From NCBI RefSeq assembly GCF_012489685.1, contig NC_080042.1, positions 4,776,501 through 4,840,500 on the forward strand: a stretch of DNA of 64,000 nucleotides, written 5' to 3'. The DNA comes from Lotus japonicus (lineage: Eukaryota > Streptophyta > Magnoliopsida > Fabales > Fabaceae). Shown piece by piece: positions 23,457-35,329 of this stretch (position 1 is the stretch's first letter; each line of letters opens with the position of its first letter). The notes under the pieces are model-generated. The model was not told the DNA's origin. It saw only the letters and a program-made list of their open reading frames with translations, and searched no databases. The position numbers and the translations under genes are program-made.

Positions 23457-23496
23457 GAGTGAGTGAGTGAGTGAGTGAGTGAGTGAGAGAGAGAGA
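23457..23496. repeat. (GAGT)n-(GA)n microsatellite
   Basis: About seven GAGT units are followed by GA units. They lie upstream of the candidate exon, in what would be its 5' leader or promoter. Confidence 0.9.
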
Positions 23497-23519
23497 ATAT
23501 TGTTTAGGGTTGGAAATTT

Positions 23520-24481
23520 ATATATAGGAGGAGCACAAAAAGATAAGATAAACATGTGTTAAGGAGGATGATGACGAGGAAAAGAAAAGAAAAAGTTGTG
23601 CTTACGCGACATGTCCTAATTTGGATTTTATAAGTGGTATTTATTTAATATACACTATATTTATATAAATTTTGACACAAACTTTTAATTATATCTCTTT
23701 TTTTAGCTTCATTTATCAAATATATTTATGAGAAATTATTCAATAGTTAATTATATTCTATATATAAAAAACAGAAATATATTAAAATAATTCATTTGTT
23801 TACTTTACTTTTATTTTATTTCAAAGAAAAAAAAAAACTACATATATAGTCATTATTTTGTAAGGTCACAAATTTATACGTTTTATTATTTATTAATATT
23901 ATTGAATAAAAATCCACTATATACTATAAACAAATGAATTGAAATTTATATATGTTTATTTATATAAAATAAAGGAATGATTTTATGAGAAATATCTTAT
24001 TTTTATGTCTATAAATTTAATATTTAAATATTTTTCTTATTATGACACGATTGAGAGAAAAACTATTATTTTATAAATATAAAAATATTTATGAGATTAA
24101 ATTAGGAGAATTTTTTTATTAATTATGAACGATTAATTAAAATCATTAAACATATTATTTTATATTTTTATTTATCTTCGTTGGAAATTAAAATATAAAA
24201 ATTGAAGAGATATATTTACTATCCTTTTTCAATCATAAATTTATTATTATTTATGAATTTTCTTTTATGGAAAAGTAATATACTAATTTTTTTTTGAAAC
24301 AGTAATATACTAAATTAATGCATTAGAAAAGTATTTACCATTTTTTTAGGTACAATAATTTTTATTTTAAAAAGAATAAAATTTTCAGACTTTATTATTT
24401 GTATGGTTATAACGTAACCATTGTGTGTGCAGGAACAATAAATTGATATTTAATAAATTCATTTTTTTGGTGAGGGAAGTT
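23520..24481. other. Extremely AT-rich spacer
   Basis: Nearly one kilobase of A/T-dominated sequence with no supported gene or repeat boundary, ending at the LINE target duplication at 24,482. Confidence 0.6.
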
Positions 24482-24534
24482 AATGAGATATTTTTTTTTG
24501 CTACATCGGAAATTAAACAACAAAAGCAAAACAA

Positions 24535-27500
24535 CTAAGTAATAGTTAAACGATCCCTTAAGACTAGGATCTCTAAATCTGAAGTAGGGTCCTCCAGGAT
24601 GCAAAGGTCCATGGCTGGGGATGAAGCACCCTTCCTGGCCAACCAATCAGTGGGTGCATTGCAGTCTCTGCTGATGACTCTCAGTTCCACAATCCATCTC
24701 CTATTCCTGAGCTCATTAATATCACCAAGAATGGGGAAAAAATGGCATGTTTCCTCATCACCCAAAGCCTGCAACAACTCACTGCAGTCCATATTTCCAA
24801 TAATATTTCTATACCCTCGATCCCAAGCTACATGTAACCTGGCCTTCAAGGCCCTTGCCTCCGACAACAAAGCACTACCACCAGTCATAACCTGTGGAAA
24901 TCGCACACCCAATGGCCATGGTCATCACGAATTAGACCTCCCGACCCCATGAGTTCAGCCTCTGGATTACAGCTCCCATCAACATAGAGGTTAACCGTGC
25001 CTCTAGGCGGCAGTACCCACCGTCGAGACATCAACCAACCGCCTCCATATCCTCTTCCCCGTTCATGAACCTTGTGATCTCATCATGCTCATGACACAAC
25101 CGTCTCCAAGCCTCATCAATGGTCCACATTGCCTCCTCAAAAACCATGTTATTGCGCCACTTCCATATCCCCCATAAGCAAGCCACAAACCTGGTACCAT
25201 TCCGACCCGTAGCATGCCTTCTGACCCAGTTACCGCAGTCATGGACCATGAAGCCTGGCCACGCAACCGCCCCAGCACGCTGCCATATTTCTCTCGAGTG
25301 AGGTCAATCCCTCATACAGTGGATAACGTCTTCCTCTGTTGCCGAACACCGAGAGCAATTAAGGGCCACCGCTATGTTGCACTTGAACCGGTAGCTGTTT
25401 GTTTGGATTGAGTCGTGCATCACCAGCCATATAAACATTCCGATCCTTTCCGAAATCTTCAGGCGCCAAATCCACCGCCAATCACCATCGATAGTCCCTT
25501 GTAGAGTACGATCCAGAAGCCACTCATAACCATCCTTGCCGTATAGCACCCTGTTCCATGAAGCCTGGCCACGCAACCGCCCCAGCACGCTGCCATATTT
25601 CTCTCGAGTAAGGGCAATCCCTCAGACAGTGGATAACGTCTTCCTCTATTGCTGAACACCGAGAGCAATTAGGGGCGACCACTATGTTGCACTTGAACCG
25701 GTAGCTGTTTGTTTGGATTGAGTTGTGCATCATCAGCCATATAAACATTCGGATCCTTTCCGGAATCTTCAGGCGCCAAATCCACCACCAATCACCATCG
25801 ATAGTCCCCTGAAGAGTACGATCCAGAAGCCACTCATAACCATCCATGGCCGTATAGCACCCTGTTCCACTGCTTCCCCATACCCAAGCATCTCTGTGAT
25901 TTTGGTTCAGTGTCGGATTGATGCGCTGCAAATTGTGAATCAGGTCGTTTGGAATGGGAGTATACAACCAGTTCAAATCCCAATTTCCCCCTTCCAGAAC
26001 ATCCTTCAGGGTTAAATTAACATCGTGAATGTCCACATACAGGAGTGTATCTGCCAACCTGGCTTTCCCGTTCCAATCTCCATACCATAGCGACGTTGTC
26101 CCTTCTCCCAATCTGAACTGGAATCCAGGCATGAGAATATCTCTTGCCTTCATGAGACCCTTCCAAACCTGGGAATCCGACCTCATTGGCTGGACCTGCA
26201 AAACAGAAAGAGGGCCCATATATTTATGTTTCATAGCCTGCACCCAAAGCTTCTGTGGCCTGTGCATAATGCTCCATATTGCCTTTCCAAGGAGTGATGT
26301 GTTTGCTATATTAGTGTCCCGTAAAGCTAGACCACCATGGACCTTTGCCCTTGTCATTTTTGGCCAGCCAACCAGGTGCCATCCTCGCATCTCCCCATGA
26401 CCGGCCCAAATAAAGGAGCGCATCATTTGGTTAATGCGATTGGTGATAGAGCGGGGGAGGTAAAATATTTGCATTGTGTAGGTCGGAATGGCAGCAATTA
26501 CCGACTTGGCAAGACAAATTCTCCCTGCTAGGTTCACCATACTCCTTCTCCATGTTCCAAACTTGCGTTGAATATTTTCAAGAAGAAAATCAAAATTCTT
26601 TCTTTGCATCCTCCCTCCTTTGAGTGGGAACCCCAAGTACTTACCCAAATCCAGAACAAAGGGGATAAGAGCAATACTCGATATCGTCGCCTTGACATCT
26701 TCCCTAACACCCATCGAAATAATAATTTGGATTTAGACATATTAATCTTGAGACCTGAACTATCACAAAAGGCTTTCATAGTGTCTGCTAGAAGCTGAAC
26801 TTGACCTGATGTTGCCTGACAAAACAAAAGCACATCATCTGCGAAGAAGAGGTGGGAGATTGGTGGCCCTCCTCTTGAGAAGCTCACCGGTTTCCAAGCA
26901 CCACTATCCACATGATTTTGAATAGAAACTGATAGGCCTCTTCCTGGCTTGAATTTGGGGAGCCTTGATCCATTCCAAAGAATAGACATGTGAGAGGAGG
27001 TAACACAACACATGATAAGACTAATAGTTATCTCCGGGAAACCAAAGTACTCAAATGTTTCCTTCAAGAAGACCAAGAAATGCTATCATATGCCCTTTCC
27101 AGGTCAATCTTAAACGCCAAGCTCCCTTTCTTAGCTGAGGACTTGTGCATATGATGAATTATCTCTTGAGCAAGGGTGGCATTATCCATGATTCCTCGAC
27201 CTGGGATGAAGCTATTCTGCATTGGGCCAATCAATTTATTAAGAAAAGGCGTTAGCCTATTCACCATCACCTTAGTAATTAGCTTATAGGTGACATTGCA
27301 TAAGCTTATGGGTCGGATTTCTCTGACAGTTGACGGATGATCCACCTTCGGGATAAGCACCACCAAGATCTCCATTAACTCCTCATTGGCCTGTCCTTCA
27401 TGAAAAGCATCCCTCACTAGCTTCCAAAGAGAATCCCCTACATGGTTCCAATACCTTTTATAGAAAAAATGTTGGAAGCCATCTGGGCCTGGAGCTGAAT

Positions 27501-28365
27501 ATGACTTTGTATGCATCAAGGCTTCACTGACCTCTTCCTTCATGACAGGTTGCATCAGTTGGAGTTTGGCCTCTTCCGTCAACCTGGGGAATAGATGATG
27601 ATTGAGAGGTAATCCCTGCAAAGAAGAATCAACAACAAAGAGGTTAGTGAAAAATTCGTGGACCTCCCGCTTAAGCACCTCCACATCAGAACACCACTCT
27701 CCATCACCAAGCTTGAGGTGATGGATATGGTTTATTTTGTGTCTAATAACCGTTTGGGTGTGAAAATAGGCTGTATTTCTGTCTCCTATCTTCGCTCTGT
27801 TCTCCCTAGCCTTCTGGTACCACAAAAGCTCTTCTTGTTTGAGAATATTACGGTATTCTCTTTGCAAGTCAGCTTCCAAGAGGACCATACTAGAAGTGAC
27901 CATGGTATCAAGATCTCTTTGCAGCCCTCTAAGGCGGGTTTCAACATGTCTTTTCCTTCTGAAAATATGGCCAAAGACCTCCTTATTGAACTCCAAAGAG
28001 GCCTCCCTAACTCGGTCCAATTTATGGCAAATATCTTCTTCACCTTGCCTCCACGAATGTTCCACCAAGCTGCCATAAAACATAATGGTCGGTCTTGATT
28101 CGCAGTCACTGAACACCCACAATGGAGGAGGAGGGGCGCATGATCAGAATGGACTCTATTGAGGACCTCTACAAAAGCATCAGGAAAGGCCAGCCGCCAG
28201 TCAGTATCACCCAATGCTCTATCCAACCGCTTAGACAAGATCAACATATTGTTCACCTTCCTGAACCAAGTGTACTTTCTTCGCACGGAACCTAGGTCGA
28301 TAAGGTTGCACCTCTCCAGAATTGATGCAAACAAATCAGCTCTGTTAGGCATGAAGTCCCCACCT
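24535..28365 (-). pseudogene. LINE ORF2 pseudogene with C-terminal RNase H
   Basis: Domains in order on the minus strand are the end of the endonuclease (28,365-28,130, RLDRALGDTDW, VHSDHAPLLL), reverse transcriptase (28,122-26,720), the zinc-binding RVT region (26,500-25,300) and an RNase H of the RVT_3 type (25,010-24,535, starting YVDGSCNPEA). RT motifs visible are SAPGPDGFQHFF, LIPKVDHP, RPISLCN, FIPGRGIMDN, DLERAYD and the intact catalytic FFADDVLLF. Frameshifts occur near 27,066 and 26,710. The block after GRGL is deleted, removing a conserved RT motif. A 310-bp tandem duplication disrupts the zinc-binding region. The product would be inactive. Confidence 0.88.
25246..25866. repeat. 310-bp tandem duplication within the LINE
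   Basis: Unit 1 is 25,246-25,555 and unit 2 is 25,556-25,866. Both begin CCATGAAGCCTGGCC and end CACCCTGTT. They differ at a dozen or so positions plus a one-base indel. The duplicated piece encodes part of the zinc-binding region of ORF2, which therefore appears twice. Confidence 0.88.
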
Positions 28366-28400
28366 CAAACTTCTGAAGGAAGGAGAATCAATGAGATATT

Positions 28401-28660
28401 ATTTAATACTGAGACTATGCAATTTAAACTATGTAATATATTAAACTAACACTGATTTTATTTTGGTGTAAACCAATAGATGTAATTCTATTAGAAGTCA
28501 AAACTTAGTCCAAAATAACATAAGATTGAATACAAGAGGGAGTCACACCATACCAGACCTCATTTGGGAAAGACAAGGAATGTTGATTTTAAATATAGAT
28601 TTACATCAAAAAAATATTGATCTTAACTGTAGTAAAAAAAAGTCTAGATTTTACCAATTA
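28401..28660. other. Spacer, nothing recognised
   Basis: AT-rich sequence between the LINE target duplication and the SINE. Confidence 0.4.
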
Positions 28661-28664
28661 TTAG

Positions 28665-28810
28665 ACCTTGAGGGTTAGCTCAAGTGGTAAGAGCTACAGG
28701 GCATAAGGGTTGGGAAGGGGAAGATCTAGGGTTCGAATCCTGGAAGGGAAATTTGAAGGGACTTTCTAACTTACTAACAACTAACCACTAACATTTGCCT
28801 ATAAAAAAAG
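28665..28810 (+). mobile_element. tRNA-derived SINE
   Basis: An RNA polymerase III A box (TAGCTCAAGTGG, 28,676-28,687) and a B box (GGTTCGAATCC, 28,730-28,740) have tRNA-like spacing. They are followed by a non-tRNA body and a short A-rich tail (TATAAAAAAAG). This is the standard build of a plant SINE, moved in trans by LINE enzymes. It is not a functional tRNA, because no cloverleaf acceptor stem pairs. Flanking target repeats are not clear. Confidence 0.75.
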
Positions 28811-29039
28811 AGGTTTATTATTTTCTTACCATAAATATAATTCATTTAATTATTTACCTGTACTCCTTAATGAGAAATAAAAACCTACTATGAACTATTA
28901 ATAAAAGCATAATACATCGTTAAATTTTTTTTTTTAATATAAAGGAGTACAATCATATCTTCCATTTGTAAGCCAAAAAGGAGTACAATTAAGAGTCATT
29001 TATTACTATATGGCAAATATAGTATATAATTTTTAGTAA

Positions 29040-30200
29040 GGTTTAATTACATTTTTAGTCCTTCTTTTATAATGTTTTGTTGCTTTTGTCCCTGGTAAAT
29101 TTTTTAATTAATTTTTTAGTCCCTAAATTTTTCTAGTCAAGTAAAATTGGTCCTGCCTTTTATTTTTAATCCTAATATTAACTTATGACCATGGGTAATA
29201 TGGTCTTTGTACTTTCTTTTATTTTCTCTGTTTTTATTATTTTTAGTCTCATGTAGTGTTTTTAGGCTTGGTTTATGTCTTTTTGCATTTTCAGCATTGT
29301 TATTTGCATTTTACTCCATTTTAGTGTTTTCTTTCACTTTTAGTCCTTAATTTTGCTTAATTAGGTTTAGTCCCTAGCTAAGAGTGATAGAGAATGTGAG
29401 GGTAAAGATGGGGAAGTGCTCAAGAGGTGAATGGTGATATAAATTCCTTGATGTTCATAAGTTACATGTGTGTTTTGATGAAGTTTAATGAGTGTGCAGC
29501 TTTTTAATGCTAATGATGAGAAGTTTTCTCTTAATGGAAGAAATGCAAGGGTTTATGATGGTTAAAGCTGAAGAAGAGGTTTCAGAAGTTGGAGTGAAGG
29601 AAATGAATGCCAATGAAGATCTTTTAGGGCATTAAAAGTCAAAGCTTGAGTTGATGGAAGTTGAAGAGGATCAGATTCTGGAGCAACACACGCATGTGTG
29701 TGCATGGAGCCACTCACATGTGTGGAAAGCGTCATAGACAAAGGCTGGATGAGAAGCCTCCCACCCATGTTCGTGCACTAAGCCACGCTCATGTATGGAA
29801 ATCGATAAAGGATGATGATTTTCCGAGGGTTGGCCATGCATGTGTGTGCATAAAGTCGCGCTAATGCGTGGCTTTCTAGTTATCTTACCTATAAATACTA
29901 AACTTAGTTTCTAGTATTTATCATCTTTTAATCTTGATTTTTCTGAACTAAGTCTTGGAGCTTCTTAGTGCTTTGTTCCAGGTTTTTTGAACTAAGCCTT
30001 GGAGCATTCTAAGTATTGTATGAACATGGCTATTTCATCTATGAGTCCACGCAAGTTTCATGCTTATTATTTTCACACATGGAAATTTGGTTAGAATAAG
30101 GGATCTGGATTTAGATTGATTAGATTTTATCTACACCTTAGGAATAAGGGTAGGATTTGGTAGTGTTGGCCTGATTGCATGCATGAGGACAAATATGTGA
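29040..30200 (+). mobile_element. Athila-like gypsy LTR remnant, copy 1
   Basis: The block holds phrases shared with copy 2 at 31,536-32,990: a cluster of ACGCATGTGCG-type palindromes (29,688-29,873), a TATA-like CTATAAATAC just after it, a 'CTTGGAGCTTCTTAG' stretch, and 'GATTAGATT..ACC..TTAGG.ATAAGGGT'. Order and orientation are the same as in copy 2. Boundaries are uncertain. Confidence 0.45.
29688..29873. repeat. Decayed palindrome cluster, copy 1
   Basis: Six sites resemble CACGCATGTGCGTG but with many CG-to-TG changes. They lie at positions equivalent to the six well-kept sites at 31,987-32,172. Confidence 0.55.
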
Positions 30201-30284
30201 GGAATATTTTCAAAATATATGAACTTGGAAATATGCATTCTATTAATGGTTATATTAATTAATGTTCTAGATTCAATCAATATG

Positions 30285-30420
30285 TTGACAGTGGTTCAAT
30301 GGATATGTAAATCAGCCAATGACCTCCCTGTGCACGGTTCAAATCTTGGTGGCTCCTGTTTTCAACTTCATGGGATCAGGCGCGTGTTTCCAGTTGAGCC
30401 ATGGAAAGGTTGTGTCCTTT
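30285..30420 (+). mobile_element. Possible second SINE
   Basis: An A-box-like TGGTTCAATGG (30,292-30,302) and a B-box-like GGTTCAAATCT (30,336-30,346) stand at tRNA-like spacing with the linker ACCTCCCTGTGCAC. A tail and target duplications were not resolved. Confidence 0.4.
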
Positions 30421-31130
30421 ATTGAACATTAATAATATATAACGGTTTTTGACAGTTATTTCTCCAAGTGATGTTTCTCTTTGCCAAGAGATATTAATAT
30501 CTCTATATAAAGAGATCTTTGGGCAGAAAACTGACACATAACATATGCACGAAATTGGACTTCATTTTGGTCAATTTCTCTTCCATTTACTTTATCATAA
30601 ATCATGCTTCACTTCACTAATGCATGAGTGAAGTGTGGGAATCATACTTCTGTAAACTATTGTCAAATATACGCTTGGTGTGTTAGTGCAAACCACATCA
30701 AGGGATTCATAGTATCCTGAAGGGAATTCGCCGGTTTTCTCAATTGCATCCAATATACATTAATTGGTGGGGACGAATTGAACCTAAAGGTTAGTGCTTA
30801 TGCACGCTTTGAATCTTCAAGTGCTTCCGTCATCAACATCTTCATCAATCCAAGTGTTGCAGCATCTCCCCAACAGATTATTTCCCAACAAAATACTCGA
30901 AAGCTATTAAGAAAGAGTTGGACCTAACCAAATAACTCAAATATTTGCAACCTAACCTAAATAATCTAAGCTTGCTCAAGCCTTGTTTGAAAAAGATGCA
31001 CTTATCAGCGAAAAACCTGGTGTAAGGACGGTGGTTCATGAGGGAGCCAATTGCGAACTGAACCATGAGGCTTATATTCCCTACCAATATGTAAATCCTC
31101 TTGCCCTGTAGCCCATTCTCTTTTTTTCAC
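30421..31130 (+). other. Spacer with LTR-like promoter and 18-bp palindrome
   Basis: AGAGATATTAATATCTCT at 30,487-30,504 is a perfect palindrome directly before TATATAAAG. The following sequence (GGGAATTCGCCGG.. and GGTGGGGACGAATTGAACC) resembles the downstream part of a small copia LTR. No terminal repeats could be confirmed. Confidence 0.3.
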
Positions 31131-31135
31131 TTTTA

Positions 31136-31535
31136 GAGCATCTCCACTCATGGGTTGCTAGTTGGGTTGCTTAAACGTTATTCTGGTGGACCTAAACTGT
31201 CACATGGGATATTTAAGCAACTCATAAGCAACTTATACAGATTTCACTCCAACCACGGTTTCTTATTTTATTTTTTGTTGGGTCCCACTATATCTCATAT
31301 ATTTATATTGTTTGAAGGTCATGACCCTATTCAAGGTCATGAATGAATGAGAAAATATAATTTTTTAGTCAAAAAGCAAGTAGAAAGAGAATAAGGAACT
31401 TTTGCTTAAATAAGCAACATTGCTAAACTTTAAGCAACTAGTACTGCCATGTCATGTTGCTCCAATGATATTGCAAAATAAGCAACGTTGCGTAAGTGCT
31501 CCGACTAGATTAAGCAACCCCCACTGGAGATGCTT
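31136..31535. mobile_element. Tourist-like (PIF/Harbinger) MITE, copy 1
   Basis: The ends are inverted repeats: GAGCATCTCCACTCATGGGTTGCT at the left, written here as a family motif GAGCATCTCCA..GGGTTGCT, and its inverse AGCAACCCCCACTGGAGATGC at the right. TTA precedes it, as expected for PIF/Harbinger target sites; the right-hand copy has mutated. The interior is shared, in opposite orientation, with the MITE at 35,962-37,253. Confidence 0.7.
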
Positions 31536-32990
31536 GAAGACCCGAGGTTTATTCTATGTTTATCGAGTCCTTCTTGTTTCTTTCTTTTCCTTTTTGATTC
31601 ATTTATTGAGTTTTAAGTCAAGTTGAGCCCCTTTTTAATTCATAATTGCATCTGCATTAGTTTAGGTGTTATTAATCAATTTATTTGGTATTTTTATTAG
31701 TTTAGTTAGAGAGTAATTCCTATGGTCGGTTTTGAGTTGAAGTCTTTTGAATTCATGAGTGTTGATTGCACATTGGGGGGTTTTATTTGCTGAGTTCAAT
31801 GAAGGAATGGTGAATTATCATGATTAATGACATGTTCCCCTGAGTTACATTGTTGTTTTGATGGTTTCTTGAGATTATTTTCAAGCTTGATAGGTTTTTG
31901 ATGGCTAATGATGATGGTTGAAAGCTAAGTTAAGAGCAATGATGATAGGAGAAGTGAGAGTTACAAAATTGAAAAAAAACCAGATGAGTCACGCATGTGC
32001 GCCATGTATCCCACGCACATGCGTGGAGGTACTGTTGGAAAAACCTGATCGTGACGCATGTGCACCGTCTGATCCACGCACATGCGTCGTGGCTTGACCT
32101 GATGCTGCGATTTGAGCATTTTGAGCGTTTTTCCCACGCATGTGCGTGGAGGAGGCCACGCACATGCGTGGATTACCGTTGGAAACTCTATAAATAGGGA
32201 TTTTGTTTTTTCTTTTAGGTATCTTGTAACTTTTTAAACAAAACTTAGAGTTTTAGTTTCTTGGGGCTTGTGGGAGGCTTCTTGGCACTCTTAATTCAGG
32301 TTTTTGTTCTTTTGATTTGCATTATGAATTCTCTACCCATGCTTGGCTAGTTTCTCTTTGTACTTTGGGTGAAGTGAACCTTAGTTCTGATTATGGTTTG
32401 AACTTCTGAGTTTCTTATATGAATAAAGTTTTCTTTCTATGTATCTCTTCTCTGTTTCAATACTCTCTTGGATGCATGCAAGTGTTTGACTTTCTTCTTG
32501 CACAACGGTAGTTGGTAAGAATTAAGGGACTTGGGATTAGATTGATTTATTTGCTACCACTTAGGTATAAGGGTGGGAACTTATTGTGTTTGCCTGAACA
32601 TAGAAAAATAATTATTCAGTTGAATTGAATAGGTACTAAGGTATTAGGCTTAGCAACTTGAGATTGAATGATCTGCTTGATTAAGGTATTTACAAGTGAA
32701 GGTAAATGTTACATTGCCACAGAAGGGTTTCTAAAGTTCATGTAAGGATTTGGTTGTGAGAAACATAATTGGACTAAGTGAAACTTTACCCAGGATACTT
32801 CTTTATCTGAATTACAATTCTTGCTTTTCATCAAAAGTGTGTTAAACACAACAAAATCTCAAACTTATATGGCTTTCTTTTTCACATTCTGAACACTAAA
32901 CTCTTAGAACAAATTGATAAACAACTATCCTCGTGGTTCGATATCTTTTTATTACTTCAATCAATCCGTACACTTGCGGAATTGCTATCA
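31536..32990 (+). mobile_element. Athila-like gypsy LTR remnant, copy 2
   Basis: It contains a TATA box (CTCTATAAATAGGG, about 32,188) and ends with the phrase GTGGTTCGATATC..ACTTGCGG..TTGCTATCA, which resembles the 3' ends of plant Athila-type LTRs. No primer-binding site follows, so the internal region is missing or displaced. It is the same family and orientation as copy 1. Confidence 0.5.
31987..32172. repeat. Cluster of six CACGCAYRTGCGTG palindromes
   Basis: Near-palindromic sites start at about 31,989, 32,009, 32,053, 32,071, 32,131 and 32,154, in alternating GCATGTGC and GCACATGC versions. They lie just upstream of the LTR TATA box. Confidence 0.8.
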
Positions 32991-33479
32991 ATGCTCTTAG
33001 GTAAAAGTATTTTACGAACACTTTTTGTAAAGGGTGTTTTTTATGGATGAAAAACTGCCCCTTGTTCTTATAAGTTATGACATTTTCTCCTTTCGTCGGT
33101 ATTTAACATTTTCACGATCATATATATCTTGCCTCCAACTGTTAATCACCTTTTCTTGGATTGCTTTATTAGATGGCTTTACGCTCCTCATCTCATAGAT
33201 TTTATTGTTTCTATCGCTTCTACAGTTGGGCATCTTTTCAATTTAGATGTTTTAGTGTGTGTTTGAATTTCAGTTTGTAAAATAATTATTGTCATTTTGT
33301 AAGTTTTTGGTCAAAAGAACGCCATTGTCAAGTCATCCGCACTCTCCCTTCTAATATAGGCTTGTTGTAATGTTATTTATGTTTGAATACTTTTATTTTA
33401 AAGTAAGTTTGATAAATTAATCTTGTTTTGCTAATATCATTCCAAAGCACTTTTATATGTATACAATTACTAAAATGGG
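32991..33479. other. Spacer, nothing recognised
   Basis: AT-rich; no supported feature. Confidence 0.4.
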
Positions 33480-34620
33480 TTGACCCCCTCTCTCTCTCTC
33501 TAAAATAAACCTCGTTCTAGACCCTTTTTCTTCCTCAATCGACTTGACCTCACCGCTGGGTGGCCGCCCCACCGCTCTCCTTGCGCGGCGGCAACCCCCT
33601 TCTTGCACCTCTTTTCTCCTTTGCCTTGGCTCTTCTTTCTCCCGTCCCTTTTTTCTAGATGTGGCAACTTGGAGTTTCAACAATGGTCGTAACCCATCGG
33701 TAGTTCTTCTCCGACCTCGCTCTCCAGCCTCCGCGCGTCGCCGTGCCGTCCTTGTTCCCATGTCTATTACCATGGACCGCTCGTTTCTCCTTGGCCTCTG
33801 TTTTGCTCCTATCGACGTTTCTGTTTCGCTCTACCGCCCTTGCTCTCCTTGGTCGTGAGGTGGGAGCTTCTGGCGTTGTGCTGGTGTGCAGGATGGACTT
33901 GAGGGTCAGAGTTTGGGTTTTGTTTGCGTTGTCCTTTGGCGCGTTGGGTAGTTGGCAGATCTGCTTTCTTCTTCTTCAAAGGCGTCAGATCTACGTTGGG
34001 TTTTTCTTCTTCAAAGGCGTCGACGATGAAAGTGGGTTTCTTGGGGGTAAGAATGACCCCTGCCTTGCTGAAAGGCTGCTTGTGGGATGATGTGCAGCTG
34101 ATAGGATCCCATATGGTTGAACTTGTCGTCGCATCTCTTTCCACGGTGGAGGACGCAAAGGCTACGGTTGCTGTCCGGCCTCTGCGGTTCGCTTTCTACA
34201 AGGTTTGGCTCTCTTTGAGGACTGTTGGTTCGTGTCTGGAGTTGGTTTGGAGGCATTGTTGCGTTGTCGTCGGGTCTCGGGTGTTGTTTTCCCATCCAGG
34301 TTTTCTGTTTGTTTTTATTTTGTTTCTCTTACTTTAGGCTTTAGTTCTCATCTCTATGGTGTTTGTTGGTTTCGGTGAGTTTTCAGTTTGCACGACTGGG
34401 TCAGATCCTTGTTTTGCAAGTCTCGTGCGGCCTTATAGGGTCCCGTTCGGTTGAACTTGTCGCTACTTTCGACTTTAAATGGGACCTCCCGGTGGTGTAG
34501 ACTTTTGGGGCTGTTGGGTTTTTCTAGAGGGTTTTGGAGGGTTTTCTAGAGGTTTTTGGAGGATTTTTGCTGTAGTGGCTGGGTGTTATGCTGACTTTTT
34601 GTTGGCTTAATTACCGTACC
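33480..34620 (+). repeat. Unclassified dispersed repeat, copy F1
   Basis: It opens with a CT-rich tract and a GC-rich, coding-like 5' region. It closes with GTCGTGCGGC(C)TTATAGGGTCC..GGTTGAACTTGTCGCT..TTGTAGTGGCTGG..TTGGCTTAATTACCGTACC. The closing part matches 40,855-41,060. Open frames here are long only because of low stop density and match nothing I recognise. It may be a non-autonomous LINE or a TRIM-like element. Confidence 0.45.
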
Positions 34621-35329
34621 CATGTTGAGAGGGGATATTTTCAACTTTACTGTACCCATTTAGAAGGAGTATCTAGTGAGAGGGCTTATTATTCAAACAC
34701 ACAAAGTTACAAATTGTCTCTGACATGTATTTCTAAAGAGAAAGACAAAATAAGCTTTAACTTAATTTTGTTTCTCCTTATACTTGTGTTTAGGAAAAAA
34801 AATCAAATGTTGAAAAAGAAACCTAGATCATGGTCCTGCTGTCACACATACAATCAACTTTTTTACTTCACACAGATTCGTTCATGGTGCTCACAATTGT
34901 AATAGACCCACTTAGAAGTTAGAAGCAACCGAAAATTGTCTTCGATCTGAAATGACGATGATGGAAACCACGATGGTCGATGGGGAAGAAAGCTATAGAA
35001 ACAGCCAGTGCGGGAAAAATGATTCGGCAATGCTGCAACGATGCAGAAAATAGAGTTTAGGGAGGCACGTGAATTTTTTTAAAAGCTTTTTAATTTCAAC
35101 CATTAAATTTGATCCAATGGTTGAAATTCATTTCTCTCACTCTCACATAAAAATAGGCACTCTCACTAAATACTCCCTCATAATTAAATTGTAGTAAAAA
35201 GTATAAAAAATAATAGAAATAAGTAAAATGGTTATGCTTCAATTTAAAGTAGAAAAAATAACTGTATAGTGTAGCATATTTGAATTGATGGTATATTGTC
35301 ATATATTTAAAAAAAAAGTTTGATAATTG
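34621..35329. other. Spacer, nothing recognised
   Basis: Mixed AT-rich sequence without a supported gene. Confidence 0.4.

Larger units (their letters stand above)
24493..28389 (-). mobile_element. L1-type LINE, 5'-truncated, with clear target duplication
   Basis: AATGAGATATT occurs at 24,482-24,492 and 28,390-28,400 and brackets the element exactly. The low-coordinate end has a T-run (24,491-24,499), the reverse complement of the poly(A) tail. The high-coordinate end cuts into the endonuclease domain. These are the hallmarks of target-primed reverse transcription with 5' truncation. Length is about 3.9 kb. Confidence 0.92.

Noticed and set aside
28676..28740. Possible tRNA gene from A and B boxes
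   Set aside because: The acceptor stem does not pair, and the body continues into a non-tRNA region with an A-rich tail, so it is a SINE.
33453..34337. Several overlapping open frames on both strands
   Set aside because: They reflect GC-rich, stop-poor sequence in an unclassified repeat. Composition is low-complexity and no family signature is seen.
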